A DNA stretch of 32,063 nt. Origin: Bacilli bacterium. Lineage in GTDB: Bacteria > Bacillota_I > Bacilli_A > RF39 > UBA660. Under the pieces are notes generated by a model. The model ran no database searches, was not told where the DNA came from, and saw only the letters and a list, made by a program, of their open reading frames with translations. The stretch is taken from positions 1 to 32,063 of the forward strand of contig CAAGHJ010000005.1 of assembly GCA_900769635.1 (NCBI GenBank). The letters run 5' to 3'. Shown here one piece after another: positions 7,587 through 14,676 of the stretch. Every line of letters begins with the position of its first letter. Positions within the stretch are counted from its first letter, which is position 1. Made by a program: the position numbers and the translations under genes.

Positions 7587-8229
7587 GGGAAGAAGTGTAC
7601 AATATATTGTTGGTAATGTTGATTTTTATGGTAATATTATTAATGTGGATGAAAGGGTACTTATTCCTAGGTTTGAAACGGAACTTTTGGTTGAAAAAAC
7701 GGCAGAGTTTATTAAGCAGATTTTTGAAAATGGTAATATTAGGATTGTAGATTTGGGAACGGGTTCGGGTTGTATTGCTATTAGTTTGAAAAAACTTTTT
7801 ATGAATAGTGAAGTGTATGGTATTGATAAGAGTTTAGATGCTTTAAAGTGTGCTAGTTATAATGCTACGGAGAATAATGTTAATATTAATTTTTCTTATG
7901 GTGATATGGCGGAGTTTAGGGATATGAGTTTTGATGTTTATATTAGTAATCCGCCTTATATTGCTTATGATGAGGTGATTATGGATGTTGTTAAGGATAA
8001 TGAACCGGAAATGGCTTTATATGCTCCTGATAATGGATTGTTTTATTATAAAAAGATTATTGAGAATTTGTGTAAGTTAAAGGGAAAATTTTTGATTGCT
8101 TTTGAGATTGGTGAAAAACAGGCTGATAGTATTGTTAATATTATTTTTAAGTATTTTACTAATGTAACTATTTGTATTGAAAAGGATTATAATAAAAGGG
8201 ATAGATTTATTTTTGTTTATCGAAATTAG
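7510..8229 (+). CDS. prmC: Release factor glutamine methyltransferase
   Basis: PrmC uses S-adenosylmethionine to methylate the Gln of the GGQ motif in release factors. The protein shows PRFET at 53-57, SAM-binding motif I DLGTGSGC at 81-88, the acidic GIDKS after the next strand, and catalytic NPPY at 147-150. At 239 residues it is about 40 shorter than usual. The loss is in the N-terminal helical domain that recognises release factors, since only about 30 residues precede QYIVG. The ATG is supported by GGAGGGG 10 bp upstream. Its 5' end overlaps the zinc-ribbon gene by 77 bp. Confidence 0.94.
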   Translation: MSEEEKYLRKYLKKENLTQGLEELSRGRSVQYIVGNVDFYGNIINVDERVLIPRFETELLVEKTAEFIKQIFENGNIRIVDLGTGSGCIAISLKKLFMNSEVYGIDKSLDALKCASYNATENNVNINFSYGDMAEFRDMSFDVYISNPPYIAYDEVIMDVVKDNEPEMALYAPDNGLFYYKKIIENLCKLKGKFLIAFEIGEKQADSIVNIIFKYFTNVTICIEKDYNKRDRFIFVYRN

Positions 8230-8236
8230 TTTTATT

Positions 8237-8267
8237 TGTATATTTTATATTTTAACTACCCATAATG
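8237..8267 (+). promoter_or_regulatory. Putative forespore (sigma-F/sigma-G type) promoter of spoIIR
   Basis: TGTATA (8237-8242), an 18-nt spacer and CATAATG (8261-8267) match the TGNATA-N18-CATNNTA pattern of sigma-G-type promoters, closely related to sigma-F. In Bacillus, spoIIR is a sigma-F gene. The predicted RNA start would lie near 8274, downstream of the first two ATG codons, which supports the TTG start at 8292. Confidence 0.5.
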
Positions 8268-8291
8268 TTTATGAAAGAAAGGGTGGTTTTT

Positions 8292-8816
8292 TTGAGAAGA
8301 TTTTTTCTTATTGTTTTTACTTTTATTTGTTTAGTTATGGTTTATAGTAGAATTAGTGCTGAGGAAATGGTTATCCCTGATGCTTCGATTAGACTTAGGG
8401 TTGTTCCTAATAGTAATAGTTATGAGGATATATATATGAAGGGGTTAGTTAAGGATTATTTGGAAGATAATGTGTATATGCTTTTTAGGGATAGTGATGA
8501 TTTGGGGGAAGCTAGGGATATTGTTAATGATAATATTGATACTATTAGGGGAGATATTGAGAGGATTTTTTATAATAATAATTATAGTATGAGTTTTGAT
8601 ATTAATTATGGTCTTAATTTCTTTCCGGAAAAGGAATATAATGGTAGGGTTTATAAAGAGGGGGATTATGAATCTTTGGTGGTTTATATTGGGGAAGCTA
8701 AGGGTGATAATTTTTGGTGTGTATTATTTCCTAATTTTTGTTTACTTGATAGTGGTAAGGGGAAAAATGCAGAGTATAGGTTTTTTTTGAAAGAGGTTAT
8801 TGATAAATATTTATAG
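8292..8816 (+). CDS. spoIIR: Stage II sporulation protein R
   Basis: SpoIIR is secreted from the forespore and triggers SpoIIGA to activate pro-sigma-E in the mother cell. The sequence shows an N-terminal membrane/signal segment (FFLIVFTFICLVMVYS), the family signature IRLRVVPNSNSYEDIYMKG near residues 30-48, and the closing FWCVLFPNFCL block. The TTG start is preferred because AAAGGGTGG lies about 5 bp before it, while the upstream ATGs at 8265 and 8271 lack any ribosome site. From TTG the protein has about 174 residues, slightly short for the family. It follows prmC, as in the conserved prfA-prmC-spoIIR order of Firmicutes. Confidence 0.9.
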   Translation: MRRFFLIVFTFICLVMVYSRISAEEMVIPDASIRLRVVPNSNSYEDIYMKGLVKDYLEDNVYMLFRDSDDLGEARDIVNDNIDTIRGDIERIFYNNNYSMSFDINYGLNFFPEKEYNGRVYKEGDYESLVVYIGEAKGDNFWCVLFPNFCLLDSGKGKNAEYRFFLKEVIDKYL

Positions 8817-8843
8817 TGTTACATATTATTTAATGGTGGTGTT

Positions 8844-9383
8844 ATGATTGTTTTTTTGGTTACGGTTTTAATTGGGATTAGTCTTAGTATGGATGCTTTC
8901 TCTTTGGCTCTTTTGTATGGTACTATTGGAATGGATAGGAAATCTAAGATTGGTTTATCGATAGTGGTTGGTGTGTTTCATTTCTTTATGCCTCTTATTG
9001 GAGAGGGTATTGGTGGTAGTATTAGTCATACTTTTAGTGGTTCTATGCGGTTAATTACTTTGGTTATTTTTTGTTTAATTGGGGTGCAGATGCTTGGATT
9101 TGGTAATAGGGATAGTGATGATAGTGTTAGGATTCTTAATTCTTGGTATGCTTATTTTTTATTTGGTTTTTCGGTTAGTATTGATAGTTTGACGGTTGGG
9201 TTAGGAATTAATAGTATTAATAATAATTTTTTTGTTGTTTCTTTGGTTTTTTGTTTTTGTAGTTTTTTGTTTACGTTTTTAGGTCTTAACTTGGGGAATT
9301 TTCTTAGTGATAGATTTGGTGGTATTGCTACAAAAATTGGTGGTGGTTTACTTATTTTATTGGGAATATTTTATTATTTGTAA
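8844..9383 (+). CDS. mntP: MntP-family manganese efflux pump
   Basis: This 179-residue integral membrane protein has about six membrane helices. The two halves repeat the family signature with a membrane Asp: LSMDAFSLALLYG near residues 14-26 and VSIDSLTVGLG near 109-119. FFMPLIGEGIGG near 48-59 matches the conserved PLIG segment. MntP exports Mn(II) from the cytoplasm. In B. subtilis the homologue ywlD also lies near spoIIR, supporting this over the sporulation-linked relative YtaF. GGTGGTG precedes the ATG. No yybP-ykoY-type manganese riboswitch is evident in the 27-bp gap upstream. Confidence 0.85.
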   Translation: MIVFLVTVLIGISLSMDAFSLALLYGTIGMDRKSKIGLSIVVGVFHFFMPLIGEGIGGSISHTFSGSMRLITLVIFCLIGVQMLGFGNRDSDDSVRILNSWYAYFLFGFSVSIDSLTVGLGINSINNNFFVVSLVFCFCSFLFTFLGLNLGNFLSDRFGGIATKIGGGLLILLGIFYYL

Positions 9384-9391
9384 TACTTCTC

Positions 9392-9420
9392 TTGCCAGTT
9401 TCTTTTTTTTGTGCTAAAAT
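9392..9420 (+). promoter_or_regulatory. Sigma-A promoter of murA
   Basis: TTGCCA, a 17-nt spacer, and TAAAAT with an upstream TGC extension make one of the best promoters in the window. The RNA start would fall near 9427, giving a leader of about 95 nt. Confidence 0.65.
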
Positions 9421-9431
9421 TAGGTTATAGG

Positions 9432-9474
9432 ATGACTTTGTTGAGGGCATTTGGAGTTTTATAGTGCCTTTTTG
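9432..9474 (+). promoter_or_regulatory. Possible attenuator in the murA leader
   Basis: A hairpin AGGGCA/TGCCTT (9444-9449 with 9465-9470, one G-U pair) ends in a short T-run. A 10-codon reading frame, MTLLRAFGVL, starts at 9432 and stops at 9462-9464, directly before the 3' arm. The layout resembles leader-peptide attenuation, but the frame has no good ribosome site and the stem is short. It may simply be the mntP terminator. Confidence 0.3.
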
Positions 9475-9521
9475 TTAACCTATTATTTATATATTCATAA
9501 AATATGGTAGGAGGAATTAAT

Positions 9522-10772
9522 ATGCCTAAACTTAAGGTTATTGGTAAACAATATTTATCTGGGGAACTTGTTGTTAGTGGTGCGAAGAATAGTGCTGTTG
9601 CTCTTATTCCGGCTTCTATTTTGTGTGATGAAGTTGTTAGTATAAACAATGTTCCTAATATTTCTGATATTGATGATTTAGAAAATATTCTTACTTATTT
9701 GAATGCAGATGTTGTGAGGCATGATGATACAGTAACTATTAATTCTAAATATATTTCTAATAGGGTTATACCTTCTGATTTATCAAAAAAACTTAGGGCT
9801 TCTTATTACTTTATGGGGGCTCTTCTTGGGAGATTTAAGAAAGCGGATATGTATTTTCCAGGGGGATGTTCAATTGGAGAGAGACCTATTAATCTTCATC
9901 TTAAGGGATTTAGAGAACTTGGTGCTAAGATTACAGAAGAGGGTGATTATTTTCATCTAGAGGCTAAGGAACTTAGGGGAGCAAAGATTTATTTGGATGT
10001 TCCTAGTGTTGGAGCTACTATTAATATTATGCTTGCTGCTGTTAGAGCTAAGGGGACTACGACTATTGAGAATGCGGCAATGGAGCCAGAGATTGTTAAT
10101 ATCGCAACTTATCTTAATAATATGGGTGCTAAGATTAGGGGTGCTGGAACAGGTATTATTAAGATAAAGGGGGTTAGTCATTTACACGGGTGTTTTCACG
10201 AGGTGATTCCGGATAGGATTGAAGCGGGAACGTTTATGGTTATGGGGGCTTTGTTGGGTAAGGACCTTACGGTATCTAGAATTATTCCTAGTCATATAGA
10301 GTCTCTTACTTCTAAGCTTAAAGAGGCTGGTGTTGAAATGGAAGTTGGAGTTGACTATATTAGGTTTATGGAACCTAAAACTTATAAGCATATTAATGTT
10401 AGAACTCTTGTTTATCCGGGATTTCCAACGGATTTACAGCAGATTATAATTCCTTTTTTAACGCAGTGTGAGGGAACGAGTATTGTTGAGGAAACTATTT
10501 ATGAGAATAGATTTCAGAATATTCCTGATACGGTTAAAATGGGTGCGAATATTGAAGTTATTAATAATGAATATGCTATTGTAAGGGGTGGTACTCCTTT
10601 ATATGGTAAAGAGGTTGTTGCTACTGATTTGAGGGGAGGGGCTTCACTTCTTATTTGTGCACTTATTGCTGAGGGAGAAAGTGTTATTGATAATATTCAT
10701 TATATTTTAAGGGGATATGAGAATATTGCTAAGAAACTTCAGGATGTTGGTGCTAAAATAGAACTTATTTAA
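9522..10772 (+). CDS. murA: UDP-N-acetylglucosamine 1-carboxyvinyltransferase
   Basis: MurA transfers enolpyruvate from PEP to UDP-GlcNAc, the first committed step of peptidoglycan synthesis in the cytoplasm. The 416-residue protein has the expected two-lobed EPSP-synthase-like sequence, with GAKNSAVAL at 20-28 binding the substrate and the catalytic loop PGGCSIGERPINLHLKG. Cys116 is the residue that fosfomycin alkylates, so the enzyme should be of the sensitive type. The start is the ATG behind TAGGAGGAATTAAT. In Bacillus murAA also lies upstream of spoIID-spoIIQ-spoIIID-mbl. The intact enzyme shows the cell makes a wall, unlike true mycoplasmas. Confidence 0.97.
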   Translation: MPKLKVIGKQYLSGELVVSGAKNSAVALIPASILCDEVVSINNVPNISDIDDLENILTYLNADVVRHDDTVTINSKYISNRVIPSDLSKKLRASYYFMGALLGRFKKADMYFPGGCSIGERPINLHLKGFRELGAKITEEGDYFHLEAKELRGAKIYLDVPSVGATINIMLAAVRAKGTTTIENAAMEPEIVNIATYLNNMGAKIRGAGTGIIKIKGVSHLHGCFHEVIPDRIEAGTFMVMGALLGKDLTVSRIIPSHIESLTSKLKEAGVEMEVGVDYIRFMEPKTYKHINVRTLVYPGFPTDLQQIIIPFLTQCEGTSIVEETIYENRFQNIPDTVKMGANIEVINNEYAIVRGGTPLYGKEVVATDLRGGASLLICALIAEGESVIDNIHYILRGYENIAKKLQDVGAKIELI

Positions 10773-10784
10773 ATATAATTTAGT

Positions 10785-11444
10785 ATGAAAAAGGTTATAT
10801 TTGTAATAGTTCTTTTTTTGTCTTGTTATGTTATTTATAATATTACGGAAGATAATAGGGTTAATTATATGGCATTGGGAGATGGGATTTCTTATGGGTA
10901 TAAGGATTTAGTTAGTGATTATCTTTTTGATAGTAAAAGACTTGGTAATTATAATGATAGTTTTGTTGATTCTAGTTATAGGATTACGGATTTGATTAAT
11001 AAGATTAAATATAATGATTATGTTGTTTTGGGTAATGAAAGGGTTTATATTAATCGGGTTTTAAAAGAGGCGGATATTATTACTTTATCTATTGGTAACA
11101 ATGAGCTTTATTATAAGCTTTCTCTTGATAATGTGGGTATATATGAATATATAGAAAATATGCTTAGTGATATTGATATTTTATTTAAGGAAATTAATAG
11201 ATATAATCATAAGTTGGTTTTTGTTACGGGATTTTATAATTTTTTTGGGGGTAATAGTGATCTTATTAATTATATTAATTTAAAGATTGAAAGTATGGCA
11301 GATGAAGAGGGTTTTATATTTATTGATATTAGTTTTCTTAATGATAGGTATAATTTTTTTGATGAAACGCAAACAATTTGGCCAAATATGAGTGGATATA
11401 ATAAAATTTTTCAAATAATACTTGAAAAAATGAAACTTTATTGA
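10785..11444 (+). CDS. Membrane-anchored SGNH/GDSL hydrolase-like protein, catalytic residues missing
   Basis: This 219-residue protein has an N-terminal membrane anchor (IFVIVLFLSCYVIYNI) and an outer domain with the SGNH fold pattern. Block I reads MALGDGISYGY, block III ITLSIGNNELYY, and the last block PNMSGY. In active members block I is GDS with the nucleophile Ser, and the last block has DxxHPN. Here the Ser is Gly (34) and the His is Trp (199), with Gln at the Asp position, so the usual triad is absent. It may bind rather than cleave, or use other residues. It follows murA by 12 bp with no clear ribosome site. Families near YpmR are the likely relatives. Confidence 0.7.
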   Translation: MKKVIFVIVLFLSCYVIYNITEDNRVNYMALGDGISYGYKDLVSDYLFDSKRLGNYNDSFVDSSYRITDLINKIKYNDYVVLGNERVYINRVLKEADIITLSIGNNELYYKLSLDNVGIYEYIENMLSDIDILFKEINRYNHKLVFVTGFYNFFGGNSDLINYINLKIESMADEEGFIFIDISFLNDRYNFFDETQTIWPNMSGYNKIFQIILEKMKLY

Positions 11445-11450
11445 TATAAT
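11422..11450 (+). promoter_or_regulatory. Sigma-A promoter of rpmE
   Basis: TTGAAA, a 17-nt spacer and TATAAT with a TGA extension lie across the end of the SGNH-like gene. A small inverted repeat ATGAC/GTCAT follows in the leader at 11470-11482. Confidence 0.7.
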
Positions 11451-11502
11451 ATAACAAGTATTTATTACTATGACTTAGGTCATGGCGGAAGGAGAGATAA
11501 GA

Positions 11503-11715
11503 ATGAAAGCTAATATTCATCCAAAATATGTTGAATCTACAGTTACTTGTGCGTGTGGAAATACTTTTAAGACTAATTCTACAAAAGATAAAATTCACGT
11601 TGAAGTATGTAATGAATGTCATCCTTTTTATACTGGTAAGCAAACAACTGGTAACAGAAAGGGTCAAGTGGATAAATTTAATAAAAAATATGGTTTTGAT
11701 AAGAAAGAGGCTTAG
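11503..11715 (+). CDS. rpmE: 50S ribosomal protein L31
   Basis: The 70-residue protein begins MKANIHPKYVESTVTCACGN. It carries CAC near residue 17 and CNEC near 37, the four zinc ligands of the C+ form of L31. The end NRKGQVDKFNKKYGF is typical. The start is set by GGAAGGAGAGATAAG. In Bacillus rpmE lies just upstream of prfA, and here it has moved between murA and rpiB. The C+ type usually serves when zinc is sufficient. Confidence 0.96.
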   Translation: MKANIHPKYVESTVTCACGNTFKTNSTKDKIHVEVCNECHPFYTGKQTTGNRKGQVDKFNKKYGFDKKEA

Positions 11716-11729
11716 TTAATGCCTTTTTT
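11704..11729 (+). terminator. Weak terminator after rpmE
   Basis: AGGC pairs with GCCT around a 9-nt loop that contains the stop codon, followed by TTTTT. A-G/T-T contacts extend the stem weakly. Confidence 0.5.
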
Positions 11730-11744
11730 ATATTAGGAGAATAT

Positions 11745-12167
11745 ATGGAAGAAGAAAAAATGGTAAAGATTAATTCGGAAAATGAAAATATTTTAGATGA
11801 GTTTTATAATTATTTGCTTTCTTGTGGGTTATCTGAGAGAACAGCGATAAGTCATTATAATAATATTGATACTTATATTAATTTGTATTTGTGTTATTAT
11901 GAAATTATTGATTGGAAAGAAGGGGTTAAATGTGGAAATGTTGATGGTTTTTTAAGTGACTGGTTTATTAGAAAGTGTTCTTGGTGTAATGTTAGTAATA
12001 TGAATGGAATGGTAAGTAGTATAAAGAAATTTTATAAATATGCTAGTGATAAGGGTTATGTTGATAAAAAAAGTGTAAGGGAATTAGTGCAGTTTTTGAA
12101 AAATCGTAGAGGTCATTATGTAGATTTGGTACTTAGATATGAGTATGATTTACTTAATGATTATTAA
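11745..12167 (+). CDS. Stand-alone recombinase core-binding-like (SAM-like) protein
   Basis: This 140-residue protein resembles the N-terminal arm/core-binding domain of tyrosine recombinases. It has LDEFYNYLLSCGLSERTAISHYNNIDTYINLY near residues 17-48 and VSSIKKFYKYASDKGYVDKK near 90-109, the classic helical pattern before the catalytic domain. No catalytic R-HxxR-Y domain follows. The frame ends in normal intergenic sequence, so either the domain works alone as a DNA-binding protein or it derives from a shortened integrase. It starts with ATG behind TTAGGAGAATAT. The assignment rests on pattern only. Confidence 0.55.
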   Translation: MEEEKMVKINSENENILDEFYNYLLSCGLSERTAISHYNNIDTYINLYLCYYEIIDWKEGVKCGNVDGFLSDWFIRKCSWCNVSNMNGMVSSIKKFYKYASDKGYVDKKSVRELVQFLKNRRGHYVDLVLRYEYDLLNDY

Positions 12168-12188
12168 TGTAAAGTTTGGTTATTATTG

Positions 12189-12218
12189 TTTACTTTTAAC
12201 TTTTAATTATGGTATAAT
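12189..12218 (+). promoter_or_regulatory. Promoter of rpiB
   Basis: TATAAT at 12213-12218 has a TGG extension. A modest TTTACT lies 18 bp upstream. Confidence 0.55.
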
Positions 12219-12242
12219 TTAGTGGAAAGAGAGTTGATAAGA

Positions 12243-12686
12243 ATGAGAATTGGTATTACTAATGATCATAGAGGATTAAAGAATAAGATATTACTAGAAA
12301 AGTTTTTAACTAATATTGGATATGAGGTTATTGATTATGGTACAAAGACAGATTTACCGGTTGATTTTCCAGACTATGCTTTTAAACTTGGAAATGGTAT
12401 TAAAAATGGAGAGGTAGATTTGGGTATTGCTATTTGTGGTACGGGTATTGGAATGAGTATTGCTCTTAATAAGGTTAAGGGTATATATTGTGCTAAGGTT
12501 AGTAATGTAAGCGAAGCTATACTTAGTAAAAGTCATAATGATGCTAATGTTATTGCATTATCTGAGGATATAGAGGGAGATAATCTTAAGGAGATTATAG
12601 TTAGTTTTATTGATACGCCTTTTTCTAATATTAATAAGTATATAGTTAGAAATAATAAGATTAAGGATATGGAGAATAATGGTTAA
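12243..12686 (+). CDS. rpiB: Ribose-5-phosphate isomerase B
   Basis: RpiB interconverts ribose 5-phosphate and ribulose 5-phosphate in the pentose phosphate pathway. The sequence has the opening MRIGITNDHRG, the substrate-binding GTKTDLPVDFPDYA and the catalytic Cys in AICGTGIGMSIALNK (about 67-81), followed by SHNDANVIAL. The length of about 147 residues is normal. The start follows GAGAGTTGATAAGA. In Bacillus the homologue (ywlF) also lies in the interval between spoIIR and murAA, so its presence here fits the conserved neighbourhood. It overlaps the next gene by 8 bp. Confidence 0.94.
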   Translation: MRIGITNDHRGLKNKILLEKFLTNIGYEVIDYGTKTDLPVDFPDYAFKLGNGIKNGEVDLGIAICGTGIGMSIALNKVKGIYCAKVSNVSEAILSKSHNDANVIALSEDIEGDNLKEIIVSFIDTPFSNINKYIVRNNKIKDMENNG

Positions 12687-12867
12687 GTTTATTCTCTATA
12701 TATTGGTTATTCCTCTTGTTATATGGAGTTTTGATGCTGTTAATTTAAATGGTATTTTTAAGAAAAATAGGTATATGCAAAGTAGATTTTTCTATATGAT
12801 ATTGTGTTTTTGTATGTCATATTTGTTTACTAATTTTCTATATGATTTTTTGACGGCTTTAAAATGA
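12679..12867 (+). CDS. DUF1146 (YwzB-like) small membrane protein
   Basis: The 62-residue protein has two membrane segments (FILYILVIPLVIWSF and FFYMILCFCMSYLFTNFLYDFL) around a short basic loop with KKNRYMQSR. The pattern and size match the DUF1146 family, whose Bacillus member ywzB lies close to murAA and spoIID. Its function is unknown. It is translationally coupled to rpiB through the ATGGTTAA overlap. Confidence 0.7.
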   Translation: MVKFILYILVIPLVIWSFDAVNLNGIFKKNRYMQSRFFYMILCFCMSYLFTNFLYDFLTALK

Positions 12868-12897
12868 TGAAATGTATAATTGTTTATTGTGTATATT

Positions 12898-12941
12898 AAA
12901 GAGTTCTGTTTAAATTTTATTTATTTTGACAGTTCTTTTTT
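12898..12941 (+). terminator. Terminator after the rpiB operon
   Basis: AAAGAGTTCTGT pairs with ACAGTTCTTTTT except for an internal TT/TT loop, and the 3' arm ends in a T-run. It separates rpiB from spoIID. Confidence 0.5.
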
Positions 12942-12978
12942 GACATTTATTTTATTGTGGAGGTGATATTATTTAATT

Positions 12979-13899
12979 ATGAGAAAGTTAATTTTATTTA
13001 TTTTGCTCATTTTGTTTTTACCGTTTATTATTGTTTATTGTTCTCCTTCTGAGGATACGATTGAACTTAAACTTAATTATGGAAGTGATAGGGTAATTAG
13101 GGTTAAAAGAGTGAATGGGGGAAGTATTGATAGTATTGGGTTAGAGGAGTATATTGTTGGTGTGTTGGCGGGAGAAATGCCTATTTATTTTGAGTTAGAA
13201 GCACTTAAGGCTCAAGCAGTTGCTGCTAGAAGTTATGCTTTGAAAAGAATGGAATATAATAAGGATAATGAATATGATGTTGTGGATTCTATTATGAATC
13301 AGGTATATTTAGATAGAGATTATTTAAAGGAGGCGTGGGGAAGTAGTTATACGAGTAATATTAATAAGTTAATTAGGGCAGTTAATGAGACTAGTGGAGA
13401 ATACTTGGACTATGATGGTGGTATTGCTGATGCTTTATTTTTCTCTACTAGTAATGGATATACTGAAAACTCTGATGTTGTGTTTTCGTTTGATGTACCG
13501 TATTTAAAGAGTGTTGATAGTAAATGGGATGAAAGTGTTTCTAGTGTGTTTCATAGCAGTATTACAATTTCTGTAAGTGATTTTTTACAGAAAATGAAAA
13601 TTAGTAATAGTGATAAGGTGGTTTTTAGTGATATTGTTAAGAGTGATACAGGGCGAGTAATTAGTATAAATATTAATGGTGTAGATTTCAAGGGTATGGA
13701 TGTTTATAATAATTTGGGGTTAAAATCACTTGACTTTTCTTTGGAACAAGTTGGTAGTAATGTTGTTATTAATACGAGTGGTTATGGTCATGGTGTTGGT
13801 ATGAGTCAGTATGGGGCATTGGGAATGGCTAAGAATGGATATAATTATAGGGATATATTATTTCATTATTATACGGGAGTAACAATAAAAAAAATATAA
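12979..13899 (+). CDS. spoIID: Stage II sporulation protein D (lytic transglycosylase)
   Basis: SpoIID cuts peptidoglycan glycan strands during engulfment, in complex with SpoIIM and SpoIIP in the mother-cell membrane. It has a membrane anchor at residues 3-20 and the core SpoIID fold. The catalytic Glu66 sits in VGVLAGEMPIYFE, followed by LKAQAVAARSYAL. Near the C terminus is the signature GYGHGVGMSQYGALGMA (268-284). The 306-residue length is normal. A strong GGAGGTGATATTATTTAATT site leads to the ATG. No convincing sigma-E promoter is visible in the 37 bp after the terminator. Two TTGACA-like repeats lie there (12926 and 12940). Confidence 0.96.
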   Translation: MRKLILFILLILFLPFIIVYCSPSEDTIELKLNYGSDRVIRVKRVNGGSIDSIGLEEYIVGVLAGEMPIYFELEALKAQAVAARSYALKRMEYNKDNEYDVVDSIMNQVYLDRDYLKEAWGSSYTSNINKLIRAVNETSGEYLDYDGGIADALFFSTSNGYTENSDVVFSFDVPYLKSVDSKWDESVSSVFHSSITISVSDFLQKMKISNSDKVVFSDIVKSDTGRVISININGVDFKGMDVYNNLGLKSLDFSLEQVGSNVVINTSGYGHGVGMSQYGALGMAKNGYNYRDILFHYYTGVTIKKI

Positions 13900-13915
13900 A
13901 AAAAAATAAATTTTA

Positions 13916-13945
13916 TGTATAGTTTTAAAAAAAGTGCTGATACTT
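13916..13945 (+). promoter_or_regulatory. Putative forespore (sigma-F type) promoter of spoIIQ
   Basis: TGTATA at 13916-13921 repeats the -35 of the spoIIR promoter exactly. After 17 nt comes GATACTT, or GCTGATACTT when read against the sigma-F -10 pattern GGNNANANT. Bacillus spoIIQ is a sigma-F gene. The RNA start would fall at about 13952, which leaves a very short leader before the ribosome site. Confidence 0.42.
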
Positions 13946-13963
13946 ATAGTAGAGGTGAAAACA

Positions 13964-14605
13964 ATGATTAAAAAAAGATTAAAGGATGCAATGGTTCCTG
14001 GTATGTATTTAATAGTAATAGCACTTTTTATAGTTTGTTTATTTATGATTAATGATGTAGTAAAAGGATTTATACTAAAAGATAATAGTGGTGGTAAAAT
14101 GGTAGATGATGAAATAGTTAATACTGATAATAGTTATATTCCTGTGGTAGCAAGTGATCCGGAAATAATTAAACCGTTTATGAATGAGGGAGTTAGTGTA
14201 TATAAGGATTTTTATGATTATAAAGGTGAGTCTTCTGGACAGGAAAAGGCAATAATTTACTATGGAAATACATATATTCAAAATTCAGGCATAGATTATA
14301 AAGGGGATGCTTCGTTTGATGTAATTAGTATACTAGATGGTACGGTTACAAGAGTAGAAGAAAATGAGATGCTTGGGACTACTGTTGAGATTAGACATAG
14401 TGCTGATATTGTTAGTGTTTATCAAGGTGTTAGTGATGTTTCTGTTAAAAAGGATGAAGTTGTGAAGCAAGGTCAAAAGATTGCTGTTAGTGGTAAGAGT
14501 AAAATTTATAGTGATGTTGAAAACGGACTTCATTTTGAGATTAGTCATAATGGAATGATTGTTAATCCTAGTGAATACTTTAACAAGACTTTAAAAGATT
14601 TGTAG
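13964..14605 (+). CDS. spoIIQ: Stage II sporulation protein Q, LytM-like with degenerate metal site
   Basis: SpoIIQ spans the forespore membrane and pairs with SpoIIIAH to anchor the engulfing membrane and the feeding channel. The 213-residue protein has one membrane segment at 13-32, a linker, and an M23/LytM fold from about 95 to 205. Metal-ligand positions are altered: the usual HxxxD reads NSGID (107-111), and the usual HxH reads GLH (188-190). This loss of endopeptidase ligands is also known for B. subtilis SpoIIQ, while clostridial ones keep them. The start is the ATG after AGAGGTGAAAACA. Its place after spoIID agrees with the assignment. Confidence 0.92.
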   Translation: MIKKRLKDAMVPGMYLIVIALFIVCLFMINDVVKGFILKDNSGGKMVDDEIVNTDNSYIPVVASDPEIIKPFMNEGVSVYKDFYDYKGESSGQEKAIIYYGNTYIQNSGIDYKGDASFDVISILDGTVTRVEENEMLGTTVEIRHSADIVSVYQGVSDVSVKKDEVVKQGQKIAVSGKSKIYSDVENGLHFEISHNGMIVNPSEYFNKTLKDL

Positions 14606-14623
14606 GTATTTGCCTACTTTTTT
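14602..14623 (+). terminator. Terminator after spoIIQ
   Basis: GTAGG pairs with CCTAC around a 6-nt loop, then TTTTTT. The stem contains the spoIIQ stop codon. Confidence 0.75.
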
Positions 14624-14676
14624 CTTAATATAATGTAGTATAAACTATCTTGCTTTTAAATGGAAAGGGTGAAATT

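Noticed and set aside
8265..8291. ATG codons at 8265 and 8271 as the spoIIR start
   Set aside because: Neither has a ribosome site, and both lie upstream of the RNA start predicted from the forespore-type promoter. The TTG at 8292 has one.
9432..9464. Real leader-peptide gene before murA
   Set aside because: There is no ribosome site, and the predicted RNA start is only about 5 bp upstream. It is kept only as a weak possibility within the attenuator entry.
12875..12880. TATAAT before spoIID as its promoter
   Set aside because: It lies upstream of the terminator hairpin, so transcripts from it would be stopped.
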